Assembly: GCA_946902985.2 (NCBI GenBank)
Contig: OX336395.1
Span: forward strand, 12,998,708-13,062,707
Source: Meconema thalassinum
Lineage: Eukaryota > Arthropoda > Insecta > Orthoptera > Tettigoniidae
Length of the DNA stretch: 64,000 nucleotides
Direction: 5' to 3'
Shown: piece after piece, positions 34,015-49,700 of the stretch
Position numbering within the stretch: position 1 is the stretch's first letter
How the letters are laid out: every line of letters begins with the position of its first letter
The notes under the pieces: generated by a model
Seen by the model: only the letters and a program-made list of their open reading frames with translations
Database searches by the model: none
Told to the model about the DNA's origin: nothing
Program-made: the position numbers and the translations under genes

Positions 34015-37000
34015 TTGGTTGTTAGCTTCCATTATGAAACTACAGACGTTACTAAACAGTCACAGCTAGTTGTTACCTTCCATTATGAAACTACAGAATT
34101 TACTAAACAGTCACAGTTAGTTGTTACCTTCCATTATGAAACTACAGACATTACTAAACAGTTACAGCAAGTTGTTACCTTCCTTTATGAAACTACAGAC
34201 ATTACTAAACAGTCACAGCTAGTTGTTACCTTCCATTATGAAACTACAGACGTTAATAAACACTCACAGTTAGTTGTTACCTTCCATTGTGAAACTACAG
34301 ACGTTACTAAACAGTCACAGCAAGTTGTTACCTTCCATTATGAAACTACAGACGTTACTAAACAGTCACAGCTAGTTGTTACCTTCCATAATGATACTAC
34401 AGACGTTACTAAACAGTCACAGTTGGTTGTTAGCTTCCATTATGAAACTACAGACGTTACTAAACAGTCACAGCTAGTTGTTACCTTCCATTATGAGACT
34501 ACAGACGTTACTAAACAGTCACAGTTAGTTGCTACCTTCCATTATGGGACTACAGACATTACTAAACAGTCACAGTTAGTTGTTACCTTCCATTATGGGA
34601 CTACAGACGTTACTAAACAGTCACAGCCAGTTGTTACCTTCCATAATGATACTACAGACGTTACTAAACTGTCACAGCTAGTTGTTACCTTCCATAATGA
34701 AACTACAGACGTTACTAAACAGTCACAGCCAGTTGTTACCTTCCATAATGATACTACAGACGTTACTAAACAGTCACAGCTAGTTGTTACCTTCCATAAT
34801 GATACTACAGACGTTACTAAACAGTCACAGCTAGTTGTTACCTTCCATTATGAAACTACAGACGTTACTAAACAGTCACAGCAAGTTGTTACCTTCCATT
34901 ATGAGACTACAGACGTTACTAAACAGTCGCAGCAAGTTGTTACCTTCCATTATGAAACTACAGACGTTACTAAACAGTCACAGCAAGTTGTTACCTTCCA
35001 TTGTGAAACTACAGACGTTACTAAACAGTCACAGCTAGTTGTTACCTTCCATTATGAGACTACAGACGTTACTAAACAGTCACAGCAAGTTGTTACCTTC
35101 CATTATGAGACTACAGACATTACTAAACAGTCACAGCTAGTTGTTACCTTCCATTATGAGACTACAGACGTTACTAAACAGTCACAGCAAGTTGTTACCT
35201 TCCATTGTGAAACTACAGACGTTACTAAACAGTCACAGCTAGTTGTTACCTTCCATTATGAAACTACATACTTTACTAAACAGTCACAGCAAGTTGTTAC
35301 CTTCCATTATGAAACAACATACATTACTAAACAGTCACAGGAAGTTGTTATCTTCCATTATGAGACTACAGACGTTACTAAACAGTCACAGCAAGTTGTT
35401 ACCTTCCATTATGAAACTACAGACATTACTAAACAGTCGCAGTTAGTTGTTACCTTCCATTATAAAACTACATACATTACTAAACCGTCAGAGCTTGTTG
35501 TTACCTTCCATTATGAGACTACAGACATTACTAAACAGTCACAGCCAGTTGTTACCTTCCATAATGATACTACAGACGTTACTAAACAGTCACAGCAAGT
35601 TGTTACCTTCCATTGTGAAACTACAGACATTACTAAACAGTCACAGCTAGTTGTTACCTTCCATTATGAAACTACAGACGTTACTAAACAGTCACAGCAA
35701 GTTGTTACCTTCCATTATGAGACTACAGACGTTACTAAACAGTCACAGCAAGTTGTTACCTTCCATTATGAAACTACAGACGTTACTAAACAGTCACAGC
35801 AAGTTGTTACCTTCCATTGTGAAACTACAGACGTTACTAAACAGTCACAGCTAGTTGCTACCTTCCATTATGGGACTACAGACATTACTAAACAGTCACA
35901 TTTAGTTGTTACCTTCCATTATGGGACTACATACATTACTAAACAGTCACAGCAAGTTGTTACCTTCCATAATGATACTACAGACGTTACTAAACAGTCA
36001 CAGCTAGTTGTTACCTTCCATAATGATACTACAGACATTACTAAACAGTCACAGCTAGTTGTTACCTTCCATAATGATACTACAGACGTTACTAAACAGT
36101 CACAGTTAGTTGTTAGCTTCCATAATGATACTACAGACGTTACTAAACAGTCACAGTTAGTTGTTACCTTCCATAATGATACTACAGACATTACTAAACA
36201 GTCACAGCTAGTTGTTACCTTCCATAATGATACTACAGACGTTACTAAACAGTCACAGCTAGTTGTTACCTTCCATAATGATACTACAGACGTTACTAAA
36301 CAGTCACAGTTAGTTGTTAGCTTCCATAATGATACTACAGACGTTACTAAACAGTCACAGCAAGTTGTTACCTTCCATTATGAGACTACAGACGTTACTA
36401 AACAGTCACAGCTAGTTGTTACCTTCCATTATGAAACTACAGACGTTACTAAACAGTCACAGCAAGTTGTTACCTTCCATTATGAGACTACAGACGTTAC
36501 TAAACAGTCACAGCAAGTTGTTACCTTCCATTATGAGACTACAGACGTTACTAAACAGTCACAGCCAGTTGTTACCTTCCATAATGATACTACAGACGTT
36601 ACTAAACAGTCACAGCTAGTTGTTACCTTCCATTATGAAACTACAGACGTTACTAAACAGTCACAGCAAGTTGTTACCTTCCATTATGAGACTACAGACG
36701 TTACTAAACAGTCACAGCAAGTTGTTACCTTCCATTATGAGACTACAGACGTTACTAAACAGTCACAGCAAGTTGCTACCTTCCATTATGGGACTACAGA
36801 CGTTACTAAACAGTCACAGCCAGTTGTTACCTTCCATAATGATACTACAGACGTTACTAAACAGTCACAGCAAGTTGTTACCTTCCATTGTGAAACTACA
36901 GACATTACTAAACAGTCACAGCAAGTTGTTACCTTCCATTATGAAACTACAGACGTTACTAAACAGTCACAGCAAGTTGTTACCTTCCATTATGAGACTA

Positions 37001-40000
37001 CAGACGTTACTAAACAGTCACAGCAAGTTGTTACCTTCCATTATGAAACTACAGACGTTACTAAACAGTCACAGCAAGTTGTTACCTTCCATTGTGAAAC
37101 TACAGACGTTACTAAACAGTCACAGCTAGTTGCTACCTTCCATTATGGGACTACAGACGTTACTAAACAGTCACAGCTAGTTGTTACCTTCTATTATGAG
37201 ACTACAGACGTTACTAAACAGTCACAGCAAGTTGTTACCTTCCATTATGGGACTACAGACATTACTAAACAGTCACAGTTAGTTGTTACCTTCCATTATG
37301 GGACTACAGACGTTACTAAACAGTCACAGCCAGTTGCTACCTTCCATTATGAAACTACAGACATTACTAAACAGTCACAGTTAGTTGTTACCTTCCATTA
37401 TGAGACTACAGACGTTACTAAACAGTCACAGCCAGTTGTTACCTTCCATTATGAAACTACAGACATTACTAAACAGTCACAGTTAGTTGTTACCTTCCAT
37501 TATGAAACTACAGACGTTACTAAACAGTCACAGCCAGTTGTTACCTTCCATTATGAAACTACAGACATTACTAAACAGTCACAGTTAGTTGTTACCTTCC
37601 ATTATGAGACTACAGACGTTACTAAACAGTCACAGCAAGTTGTTACCTTCCATTATGGGACTACAGACGTTACTAAACAGTCACAGTTAGTTGTTACCTT
37701 CCATTATGGGACTACAGACGTTACTAAACAGTCACAGCAAGTTGCTACCTTCCATTATGAGACTACAGACGTTACTAAACAGTCACAGCCAGTTGTTACC
37801 TTCCATTATGGGACTACAGACGTTACTAAACAGTCACAGTTAGTTGTTACCTTCCATTATGAGACTACAGACGTTACTAAACAGTCACAGCAAGTTGTTA
37901 CCTTCCATTATGAGACTACAGACGTTACTAAACAGTCTAAGCTAGTTGTTACCTTCCATTATGAGACTACAGACGTTACTAAACAGTCACAGCAAGTTGT
38001 TACCTTCCATTATGAAACTACAGACGTTACTAAACACTCACAGTTAGTTGTTACCTTCCATTATGAGACTACAGACGTTACTAAACAGTCACAGCAAGTT
38101 GTTACCTTCCATTATGAAACTACAGACGTTACTAAACAGTCACAGCTAGTTGTTACCTTCCATTATGAGACTACAGACGTTACTAAACAGTCACAGCCAG
38201 TTGTTACCTTCCATTATGGGACTACAGACGTTACTAAACAGTCACAGTTAGTTGTTACCTTCCATTATGAGACTACAGACGTTACTAAACAGTCACAGCA
38301 AGTTGTTACCTTCCATTATGAGACTACAGACGTTACTAAACAGTCTAAGCTAGTTGTTACCTTCCATTATGAGACTACAGACGTTACTAAACAGTCACAG
38401 CCAGTTGTTACCTTCCATAATGATACTACAGACGTTACTAAACAGTCACAGCCAGTTGTTACCTTCCATAATGAGACTACAGACGTTACTAAACAGTCGC
38501 AGCAAGTTGTTACCTTCCATTATGAAACTACAGACGTTACTAAACAGTCACAGCAAGTTGTTACCTTCCATTGTGAAACTACAGACGTTACTAAACAGTC
38601 ACAGCTAGTTGCTACCTTCCATTATGGGACTACAGACGTTACTAAACAGTCACAGCCAGTTGTTACCTTCCATAATGATACTACAGACGTTACTAAACAG
38701 TCACAGCAAGTTGTTACCTTCCATTGTGAAACTACAGACATTACTAAACAGTCACAGCAAGTTGTTACCTTCCATTATGAAACTACAGACGTTACTAAAC
38801 AGTCACAGCAAGTTGTTACCTTCCATTATGAGACTACAGACGTTACTAAACAGTCACAGCAAGTTGTTACCTTCCATTATGAAACTACAGACGTTACTAA
38901 ACAGTTACAGCAAGTTGTTACCTTCCATTGTGAAACTACAGACGTTACTAAACAGTCACAGCTAGTTGCTACCTTCCATTATGGGACTACAGACGTTACT
39001 AAACAGTCACAGCTAGTTGTTACCTTCCATAATGATACTACAGACGTTACTAAACAGTCACAGCTAGTTGTTACCTTCCATAATGATACTACAGACGTTA
39101 CTAAACACTCACAGTTAGTTGTTAGCTTCCATTATGAAACTACAGACGTTACTAAACAGTCACATCTAGTTGTTACCTTCCATTATGAGACCACAGACGT
39201 TACTAAACAGTCACAGCAAGTTGTTACCTTCCATTATGAGACTACAGACGTTACTAAACAGTCACAGCAAGTTGTTACCTTCCATTATGAAACTACAGAC
39301 GTTACTAAACAGTCACAGCTAGTTGTTACCTTCCATTATGAAACTACAGACGTTACTAAACAGTCACAGCTAGTTGTTACCTTCCATTATGAAACTACAG
39401 ACATTACTAAACAGTCACAGCTAGTTGTTACCTTCCATTATGAAACTACAGACGTTACTAAACACTCACATTTAGTTGTTACCTTCCATTGTGAAACTAC
39501 AGATGTTACTAAACAGTCACAGCTAGTTGCTACCTTCCATTATGGGACTACAGTCGTTACTAAACAGTCACATCCAGTTGTTACCTTCCATTGTGAAACT
39601 ACAGACGTTACTAAACAGTCACAGCTATTTGTTACCTTCCATTATGAAACTACAGACGTTACTAAACAGTCACAGTTAGTTGTTACCTTCCATTATGAAA
39701 CTACAGAATTTACTAAACAGTCACAGTTAGTTGTTACCTTCCATTATGAAACTACAGACATTACTAAACAGTCACAGCTAGTTGTTACCTTCCATTATGA
39801 AACTACAGACATTACTAAACAGTCACAGCTAGTTGTTACCTTCCATTATGAAACTACAGACATTACTAAACAGTCACAGTTAGTTGTTACCTTCCATTAT
39901 GAAACTACAGACATTACTAAACAGTCACAGCTATTTGTTACCTTCCATTATGAAACTACAGACGTTACTAAACAGTCACAGCTAGTTGTTACCTTCCATT

Positions 40001-40950
40001 ATGAAACTACAGAATTTACTAAACAGTCACAGTTAGTTGTTACCTTCCATTATGAAACTACAGACATTACTAAACAGTTACAGCAAGTTGTTACCTTCCT
40101 TTATGAAACTACAGACATTACTAAACAGTCACAGCTAGTTGTTACCTTCCATTATGAAACTACAGACATTACTAAACAGTCACAGTTAGTTGTTACCTTC
40201 CATTATGAAACTACAGACATTACTAAATAGTCACAGCTATTTGTTACCTTCCATTGTGAAACTACAGACGTTACTAAACAGTCACAGTTAGTTGTTACCT
40301 TCCATTATGAAACTACAGACGTTACTAAACAGTCACAGCTAGTTGTTAACTTCCATTATGAAACTACAGACATTACTAAACAGTCACAGCTAGTTGTTAC
40401 CTTCCATTATGGGACTACAGACGTTACTAAACAGTCACAGCTAGTTGTTACCTTCCATTATGAAACTACAGACATTACTAAACAGTCACAGCTAGTTGTT
40501 ACCTTCCATTATGAGACTACAGATGTTACTAAACAGTCACAGCCAGTTGTTACCTTCCATTATGAAATTACAGACGTTACTAAACAGTCACAGTTAGTTG
40601 TTACCTTCCATTATGAAACTACAGAATTTACTAAACAGTCACAGTTAGTTGTTACCTTCCATTATGAAACTACAGACATTACTAAACAGTTACAGCAAGT
40701 TGTTACCTTCCTTTATGAAACTACAGACATTACTAAACAGTCACAGCTAGTTGTTACCTTCCATTATGAAACTACAGACATTACTAAACAGTCACAGTTA
40801 GTTGTTACCTTCCATTATGGGACTACAGACGTTACTAAACAGTCACAGCAAGTTGTTACCTTCCATTATGAAACTACAGACGTTACTAAACAGTCACAGC
40901 TAGTTGTTACCTTCCATAATGATACTACAGACGTTACTAAACAGTCACAG
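34015..40950 (+). repeat. Higher-order repeat block, 136 units (6,936 bp)
   Basis: Opens with the same unit series as 15906 (cagttggtt, gaattt, cagttacag, ttccttta) and closes with the aaatag stop at 40228 plus the shared linker. It includes runs of N-D variant units (35960-36350) that also occur at 44120-44510. Confidence 0.82.
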
Positions 40951-43900
40951 TTGGTTGTTAGCTTCCATTATGAAACTACAGACGTTACTAAACAGTCACA
41001 GCTAGTTGTTACCTTCCATTATGAAACTACAGAATTTACTAAACAGTCACAGTTAGTTGTTACCTTCCATTATGAAACTACAGACATTACTAAACAGTTA
41101 CAGCAAGTTGTTACCTTCCTTTATGAAACTACAGACATTACTAAACAGTCACAGCTAGTTGTTACCTTCCATTATGAAACTACAGACGTTAATAAACACT
41201 CACAGTTAGTTGTTACCTTCCATTGTGAAACTACAGACGTTACTAAACAGTCACAGCAAGTTGTTACCTTCCATTATGAAACTACAGACGTTACTAAACA
41301 GTCACAGCTAGTTGTTACCTTCCATAATGATACTACAGACGTTACTAAACAGTCACAGTTGGTTGTTAGCTTCCATTATGAAACTACAGACGTTACTAAA
41401 CAGTCACAGCTAGTTGTTACCTTCCATTATGAGACTACAGACGTTACTAAACAGTCACAGCTAGTTGTTACCTTCCATAATGATACTACAGACGTTACTA
41501 AACACTCACAGTTAGTTGTTACCTTCCATTGTGAAACTACAGACGTTACTAAACAGTCACAGCTAGTTGCTACCTTCCATTATGGGACTACAGACATTAC
41601 TAAACAGTCACAGTTAGTTGTTACCTTCCATTATGGGACTACAGACGTTACTAAACAGTCACAGCCAGTTGTTACCTTCCATAATGATACTACAGACGTT
41701 ACTAAACAGTTACAGCAAGTTGTTACCTTCCTTTATGAAACTACAGACGTTACTAAACAGTCACAGCTAGTTGTTACCTTCCATTATGAAACTACAGACA
41801 TTACTAAACAGTTACAGCAAGTTGTTACCTTCCTTTATGAAACTACAGACGTTACTAAACAGTCACAGCTAGTTGTTACCTTCCATTATGAAACTACAGA
41901 CGTTACTAAACAGTCACAGCAAGTTGTTACCTTCCATTATGAGACTACAGACGTTACTAAACAGTCACAGCTAGTTGTTACCTTCCATTATGAAACTACA
42001 GACGTTACTAAACAGTCACAGCAAGTTGTTACCTTCCATTATGAAACTACATACTTTACTAAACAGTCACAGCAAGTTGTTACCTTCCATTATGAAACAA
42101 CATACATTACTAAACAGTCACAGGAAGTTGTTATCTTCCATTATGAGACTACAGACGTTACTAAACAGTCACAGCAAGTTGTTACCTTCCATTATGAAAC
42201 TACAGACATTACTAAACAGTCGCAGTTAGTTGTTACCTTCCATTATAAAACTACATACATTACTAAACCGTCAGAGCTTGTTGTTACCTTCCATTATGAG
42301 ACTACAGACATTACTAAACAGTCAGAGCCAGTTGTTACCTTCCATTATGAGACTACAGACATTACTAAACAGTCGCAGTTAGTTGTTACCTTCCATTATG
42401 AAACTACATACATTACTAAACCGTCAGAGCTTGTTGTTACCTTCCATTGTGAAACTACAGACGTTACTAAACAGTCACAGCTAGTTGTTACCTTCCATTA
42501 TGAGACTACAGATGTTACTAAACAGTCACAGCCAGTTGTTACCTTCCATTATGAAACTACAAACATTACTAAACAGTCACAGCTAGTTGTTACCTTCCAT
42601 TATGAAACTACAGACGTTACTAAACAGTCACAGCTAGTTGTTACCTTCCATTATGAAACTACAGACATTACTAAACAGTCACAGCTAGTTGTTACCTTCC
42701 ATTATGAAACTACAGACGTTAATAAACACTCACAGTTAGTTGTTACCTTCCATTGTGAAACTACAGACGTTACTAAACAGTCACAGCAAGTTGTTACCTT
42801 CCATTATGAAACTACAGACGTTACTAAACAGTCACAGCTAGTTGTTACCTTCCATAATGATACTACAGACGTTACTAAACAGTCACAGTTGGTTGTTAGC
42901 TTCCATTATGAAACTACAGACGTTACTAAACAGTCACAGCTAGTTGTTACCTTCCATTATGAGACTACAGACGTTACTAAACAGTCACAGCTAGTTGTTA
43001 CCTTCCATAATGATACTACAGACGTTACTAAACACTCACAGTTAGTTGTTACCTTCCATTGTGAAACTACAGACGTTACTAAACAGTCACAGCTAGTTGC
43101 TACCTTCCATTATGGGACTACAGACATTACTAAACAGTCACAGTTAGTTGTTACCTTCCATTATGGGACTACAGACGTTACTAAACAGTCACAGCCAGTT
43201 GTTACCTTCCATAATGATACTACAGACGTTACTAAACAGTCACAGCTAGTTGTTACCTTCCATAATGATACTACAGACGTTACTAAACAGTCACAGCTAG
43301 TTGTTACCTTCCATTATGAAACTACAGACGTTACTAAACAGTCACAGCAAGTTGTTACCTTCCATTATGAAACTACAGACGTTACTAAACAGTCGCAGCA
43401 AGTTGTTACCTTCCATTATGAAACTACAGACGTTACTAAACAGTCACAGCTAGTTGTTACCTTCCATAATGATACTACAGACGTTACTAAACAGTCGCAG
43501 CAAGTTGTTACCTTCCATTATGAAACTACAGACGTTACTAAACAGTCGCAGCAAGTTGTTACCTTCCATTATGAAACTACAGACGTTACTAAACAGTCAC
43601 AGCAAGTTGTTACCTTCCATTGTGAAACTACAGACGTTACTAAACAGTCACAGCTAGTTGTTACCTTCCATTGTGAAACTACAGACATTACTAAACAGTC
43701 ACAGCTAGTTGTTACCTTCCATTATGAGACTACAGACGTTACTAAACAGTCACAGCAAGTTGTTACCTTCCATTGTGAAACTACAGACATTACTAAACAG
43801 TCACAGCAAGTTGTTACCTTCCATTATGAAACTACAGACGTTACTAAACAGTCACAGCAAGTTGTTACCTTCCATTATGAGACTACAGACGTTACTAAAC

Positions 43901-46713
43901 AGTCACAGCAAGTTGTTACCTTCCATTATGAAACTACAGACGTTACTAAACAGTCACAGCAAGTTGTTACCTTCCATTGTGAAACTACAGACGTTACTAA
44001 ACAGTCACAGCAAGTTGCTACCTTCCATTATGGGACTACAGACATTACTAAACAGTCACATTTAGTTGTTACCTTCCATTATGGGACTACATACATTACT
44101 AAACAGTCACAGCAAGTTGTTACCTTCCATAATGATACTACAGACGTTACTAAACAGTCACAGCTAGTTGTTACCTTCCATAATGATACTACAGACATTA
44201 CTAAACAGTCACAGCTAGTTGTTACCTTCCATAATGATACTACAGACGTTACTAAACAGTCACAGTTAGTTGTTAGCTTCCATAATGATACTACAGACGT
44301 TACTAAACAGTCACAGTTAGTTGTTACCTTCCATAATGATACTACAGACATTACTAAACAGTCACAGCTAGTTGTTACCTTCCATAATGATACTACAGAC
44401 GTTACTAAACAGTCACAGCTAGTTGTTACCTTCCATAATGATACTACAGACGTTACTAAACAGTCACAGTTAGTTGTTAGCTTCCATAATGATACTACAG
44501 ACGTTACTAAACAGTCACAGCAAGTTGTTACCTTCCATTATGAGACTACAGACGTTACTAAACAGTCACAGCAAGTTGTTACCTTCCATTATGAAACTAC
44601 AGACGTTACTAAACAGTCACAGCAAGTTGTTACCTTCCATTGTGAAACTACAGACGTTACTAAACAGTCACAGCTAGTTGCTACCTTCCATTATGGGACT
44701 ACAGACATTACTAAACAGTCACATTTAGTTGTTACCTTCCATTATGGGACTACATACATTACTAAACAGTCACATTTAGTTGTTACCTTCCATTATGGGA
44801 CTACATACATTACTAAACAGTCACAGCTAGTTGTTACCTTCCATAATGATACTACAGACGTTACTAAACAGTCACAGCTAGTTGTTACCTTCCATAATGA
44901 TACTACAGACGTTACTAAACAGTCACAGTTAGTTGTTAGCTTCCATTATGAAACTACAGACGTTACTAAACAGTCACATCTAGTTGTTACCTTCCATTAT
45001 GAGACCACAGACGTTACTAAACAGTCACAGCAAGTTGTTACCTTCCATTATGAGACTACAGACGTTACTAAACAGTCACAGCAAGTTGTTACCTTCCATT
45101 ATGAAACTACAGACGTTACTAAACAGTCACAGCTAGTTGTTACCTTCCATTATGAAACTACAGACGTTACTAAACAGTCACAGCTAGTTGTTACCTTCCA
45201 TTATGAAACTACAGACATTACTAAACAGTCACAGCTAGTTGTTACCTTCCATTATGAAACTACAGACGTTACTAAACACTCACATTTAGTTGTTACCTTC
45301 CATTGTGAAACTACAGATGTTACTAAACAGTCACAGCTAGTTGCTACCTTCCATTATGGGACTACAGTCGTTACTAAACAGTCACATCCAGTTGTTACCT
45401 TCCTTTGTGAAACTACAGACGTTACTAAACAGTCACAGCTATTTGTTACCTTCCATTATGAAACTACAGACGTTACTAAACAGTCACAGTTAGTTGTTAC
45501 CTTCCATTATGAAACTACAGAATTTACTAAACAGTCACAGTTAGTTGTTACCTTCCATTATGAAACTACAGACATTACTAAACAGTCACAGTTAGTTGTT
45601 ACCTTCCATTATGAAACTACAGACATTACTAAACAGTCACAGCTATTTGTTACCTTCCATTATGAAACTACAGACGTTACTAAACAGTCACAGCTAGTTG
45701 TTACCTTCCATTATGAAACTACAGAATTTACTAAACAGTCACAGGTAGTTGTTACCTTCCATTATGAAACTACAGACATTACTAAACAGTTACAGCAAGT
45801 TGTTACCTTCCTTTATGAAACTACAGACATTACTAAACAGTCACAGCTAGTTGTTACCTTCCATTATGAAACTACAGACATTACTAAACAGTCACAGTTA
45901 GTTGTTACCTTCCATTATGAAACTACAGACATTACTAAATAGTCACAGCTATTTGTTACCTTCCATTGTGAAACTACAGACGTTACTAAACAGTCACAGT
46001 TAGTTGTTACCTTCCATTATGAAACTACAGACGTTACTAAACAGTCACAGCTAGTTGTTAACTTCCATTATGAAACTACAGACATTACTAAACAGTCACA
46101 GCTAGTTGTTACCTTCCATTATGGGACTACAGACATTACTAAACAGTCACAGCTAGTTGTTACCTTCCATTATGAGACTACAGACGTTACTAAACAGTCA
46201 CAGCTAGTTGTTACCTTCCATTATGGGACTACAGACGTTACTAAACAGTCACAGCTAGTTGTTACCTTCCATAATGAAACTACAGACATTACTAAACAGT
46301 CACAGCAAGTTGTTACCTTCCATTATGAAATTACAGACGTTACTAAACAGTCACAGTTAGTTGTTACCTTCCATTATGAAACTACAGAATTTACTAAACA
46401 GTCACAGTTAGTTGTTACCTTCCATTATGAAACTACAGACATTACTAAACAGTTACAGCAAGTTGTTACCTTCCTTTATGAAACTACAGACATTACTAAA
46501 CAGTCACAGCTAGTTGTTACCTTCCATTATGAAACTACAGACATTACTAAACAGTCACAGTTAGTTGTTACCTTCCATTATGGGACTACAGACGTTACTA
46601 AACAGTCACAGCAAGTTGTTACCTTCCATTATGAAACTACAGACGTTACTAAACAGTCACAGCTAGTTGTTACCTTCCATAATGATACTACAGACGTTAC
46701 TAAACAGTCACAG
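40951..46713 (+). repeat. Higher-order repeat block, 113 units (5,763 bp)
   Basis: Same opening series and same closing stop (45940) and linker. The N-D run at 44120-44510 and the tacattactaaaccgtcagag units near 42250-42430 are shared with other blocks. This shows that multi-unit segments were copied as wholes. Confidence 0.82.
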
Positions 46714-49700
46714 TTGGTTGTTAGCTTCCATTATGAAACTACAGACGTTACTAAACAGTCACAGCTAGTTGTTACCTTCCATTATGAAACTACAGAATTT
46801 ACTAAACAGTCACAGTTAGTTGTTACCTTCCATTATGAAACTACAGACATTACTAAACAGTTACAGCAAGTTGTTACCTTCCTTTATGAAACTACAGACA
46901 TTACTAAACAGTCACAGCTAGTTGTTACCTTCCATTATGAAACTACAGACGTTAATAAACACTCACAGTTAGTTGTTACCTTCCATTGTGAAACTACAGA
47001 CGTTACTAAACAGTCACAGCAAGTTGTTACCTTCCATTATGAAACTACAGACGTTACTAAACAGTCACAGCTAGTTGTTACCTTCCATAATGATACTACA
47101 GACGTTACTAAACAGTCACAGTTGGTTGTTAGCTTCCATTATGAAACTACAGACGTTACTAAACAGTCACAGCTAGTTGTTACCTTCCATTATGAGACTA
47201 CAGACGTTACTAAACAGTCACAGCTAGTTGTTACCTTCCATAATGATACTACAGACGTTACTAAACACTCACAGTTAGTTGTTACCTTCCATTGTGAAAC
47301 TACAGACGTTACTAAACAGTCACAGCTAGTTGCTACCTTCCATTATGGGACTACAGACATTACTAAACAGTCACAGTTAGTTGTTACCTTCCATTATGGG
47401 ACTACAGACGTTACTAAACAGTCACAGCCAGTTGTTACCTTCCATAATGATACTACAGACGTTACTAAACAGTCACAGCTAGTTGTTACCTTCCATTGTG
47501 AAACTACAGACGTTACTAAACAGTCACAGCCAGTTGTTACCTTCCATAATGAAACTACAGACGTTACTAAACAGTCACAGCCAGTTGTTACCTTCCATAA
47601 TGATACTACAGACGTTACTAAACAGTCACAGCTAGTTGTTACCTTCCATAATGATACTACAGACGTTACTAAACAGTCACAGCTAGTTGTTACCTTCCAT
47701 TATGAAACTACAGACGTTACTAAACAGTCACAGCAAGTTGTTACCTTCCATTATGAGACTACAGACGTTACTAAACAGTCGCAGCAAGTTGTTACCTTCC
47801 ATTATGAAACTACAGACGTTACTAAACAGTCACAGCAAGTTGTTACCTTCCATTGTGAAACTACAGACGTTACTAAACAGTCACAGCAAGTTGTTACCTT
47901 CCATTGTGAAACTACAGACGTTACTAAACAGTCACAGCTAGTTGCTACCTTCCATTATGGGACTACAGACGTTACTAAACAGTCACAGCCAGTTGTTACC
48001 TTCCATAATGATACTACAGACGTTACTAAACAGTCACAGCAAGTTGTTACCTTCCATTGTGAAACTACAGACATTACTAAACAGTCACAGCAAGTTGTTA
48101 CCTTCCATTATGAAACTACAGACGTTACTAAACAGTCACAGCAAGTTGTTACCTTCCATTATGAGACTACAGACGTTACTAAACAGTCACAGCAAGTTGT
48201 TACCTTCCATTATGAAACTACAGACGTTACTAAACAGTCACAGCAAGTTGTTACCTTCCATTGTGAAACTACAGACGTTACTAAACAGTCACAGCTAGTT
48301 GCTACCTTCCATTATGGGACTACAGACGTTACTAAACAGTCACAGCTAGTTGTTACCTTACATAATGATACTACAGACGTTACTAAACAGTCACAGCTAG
48401 TTGTTACCTTCCATAATGATACTACAGACGTTACTAAACAGTCACAGTTAGTTGTTAGCTTCCATTATGAAACTACAGACGTTACTAAACAGTCACATCT
48501 AGTTGTTACCTTCCATTATGAGACCACAGACGTTACTAAACAGTCACAGCAAGTTGTTACCTTCCATTATGAGACTACAGACGTTACTAAACAGTCACAG
48601 CAAGTTGTTACCTTCCATTATGAAACTACAGACGTTACTAAACAGTCACAGCTAGTTGTTACCTTCCATTATGAAACTACAGACGTTACTAAACAGTCAC
48701 AGCTAGTTGTTACCTTCCATTATGAAACTACAGACATTACTAAACAGTCACAGCTAGTTGTTACCTTCCATTATGAAACTACAGACGTTACTAAACACTC
48801 ACATTTAGTTGTTACCTTCCATTGTGAAACTACAGATGTTACTAAACAGTCACAGCTAGTTGCTACCTTCCATTATGGGACTACAGTCGTTACTAAACAG
48901 TCACATCCAGTTGTTACCTTCCATTGTGAAACTACAGACGTTACTAAACAGTCACAGCTATTTGTTACCTTCCATTATGAAACTACAGACGTTACTAAAC
49001 AGTCACAGTTAGTTGTTACCTTCCATTATGAAACTACAGAATTTACTAAACAGTCACAGTTAGTTGTTACCTTCCATTATGAAACTACAGACATTACTAA
49101 ACAGTCACAGTTAGTTGTTACCTTCCATTATTAAACTACAGACATTACTAAACAGTCACAGCTATTTGTTACCTTCCATTATGAAACTACAGACGTTACT
49201 AAACAGTCACAGCTAGTTGCTACCTTCCATTATGAAACTACAGAATTTACTAAACAGTCACAGTTAGTTGTTACCTTCCATTATGAAACTACAGACATTA
49301 CTAAACAGTTACAGCAAGTTGTTACCTTCCTTTATGAAACTACAGACATTACTAAACAGTCACAGCTAGCTGTTACCTTCCATTATGAAACTACAGACAT
49401 TACTAAACAGTCACAGTTAGTTGTTACCTTCCATTATGAAACTACAGACGTTACTAAACAGTCACAGCTAGTTGTTAACTTCCATTATGAAACTACACAC
49501 ATTACTAAACAGTCACAGCTAGTTGTTACCTTCAATTATGGGACTACAGACGTTACTAAACAGTCACAGCTAGTTGTTACCTTCCATTATGAAACTACAG
49601 ACATTACTAAACAGTCACAGCTAGTTGTTACCTTCCATTATGAGACTACAGATGTTACTAAACAGTCACAGCAAGTTGTTACCTTCCATTATGAAATTAC

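Noticed and set aside
35919..44351. Minus-strand 90-residue frames reading SVVSLWKVTTNCDCLVT
   Set aside because: They occur only where runs of aatgatact units remove the usual stop on that strand (35919-36191, 44079-44351). Two copies of the same run, with no start context or domain.
12846..49134. Large apparent proteins of 779-2,071 residues beginning MVVSFHYETT
   Set aside because: The start is TTG in a variant unit, not used as a normal eukaryotic start, and the frame has no ATG. They are open segments of the array between stops, not independent genes. Reported as repeat, with only the spliced beginnings given as possible coding exons.
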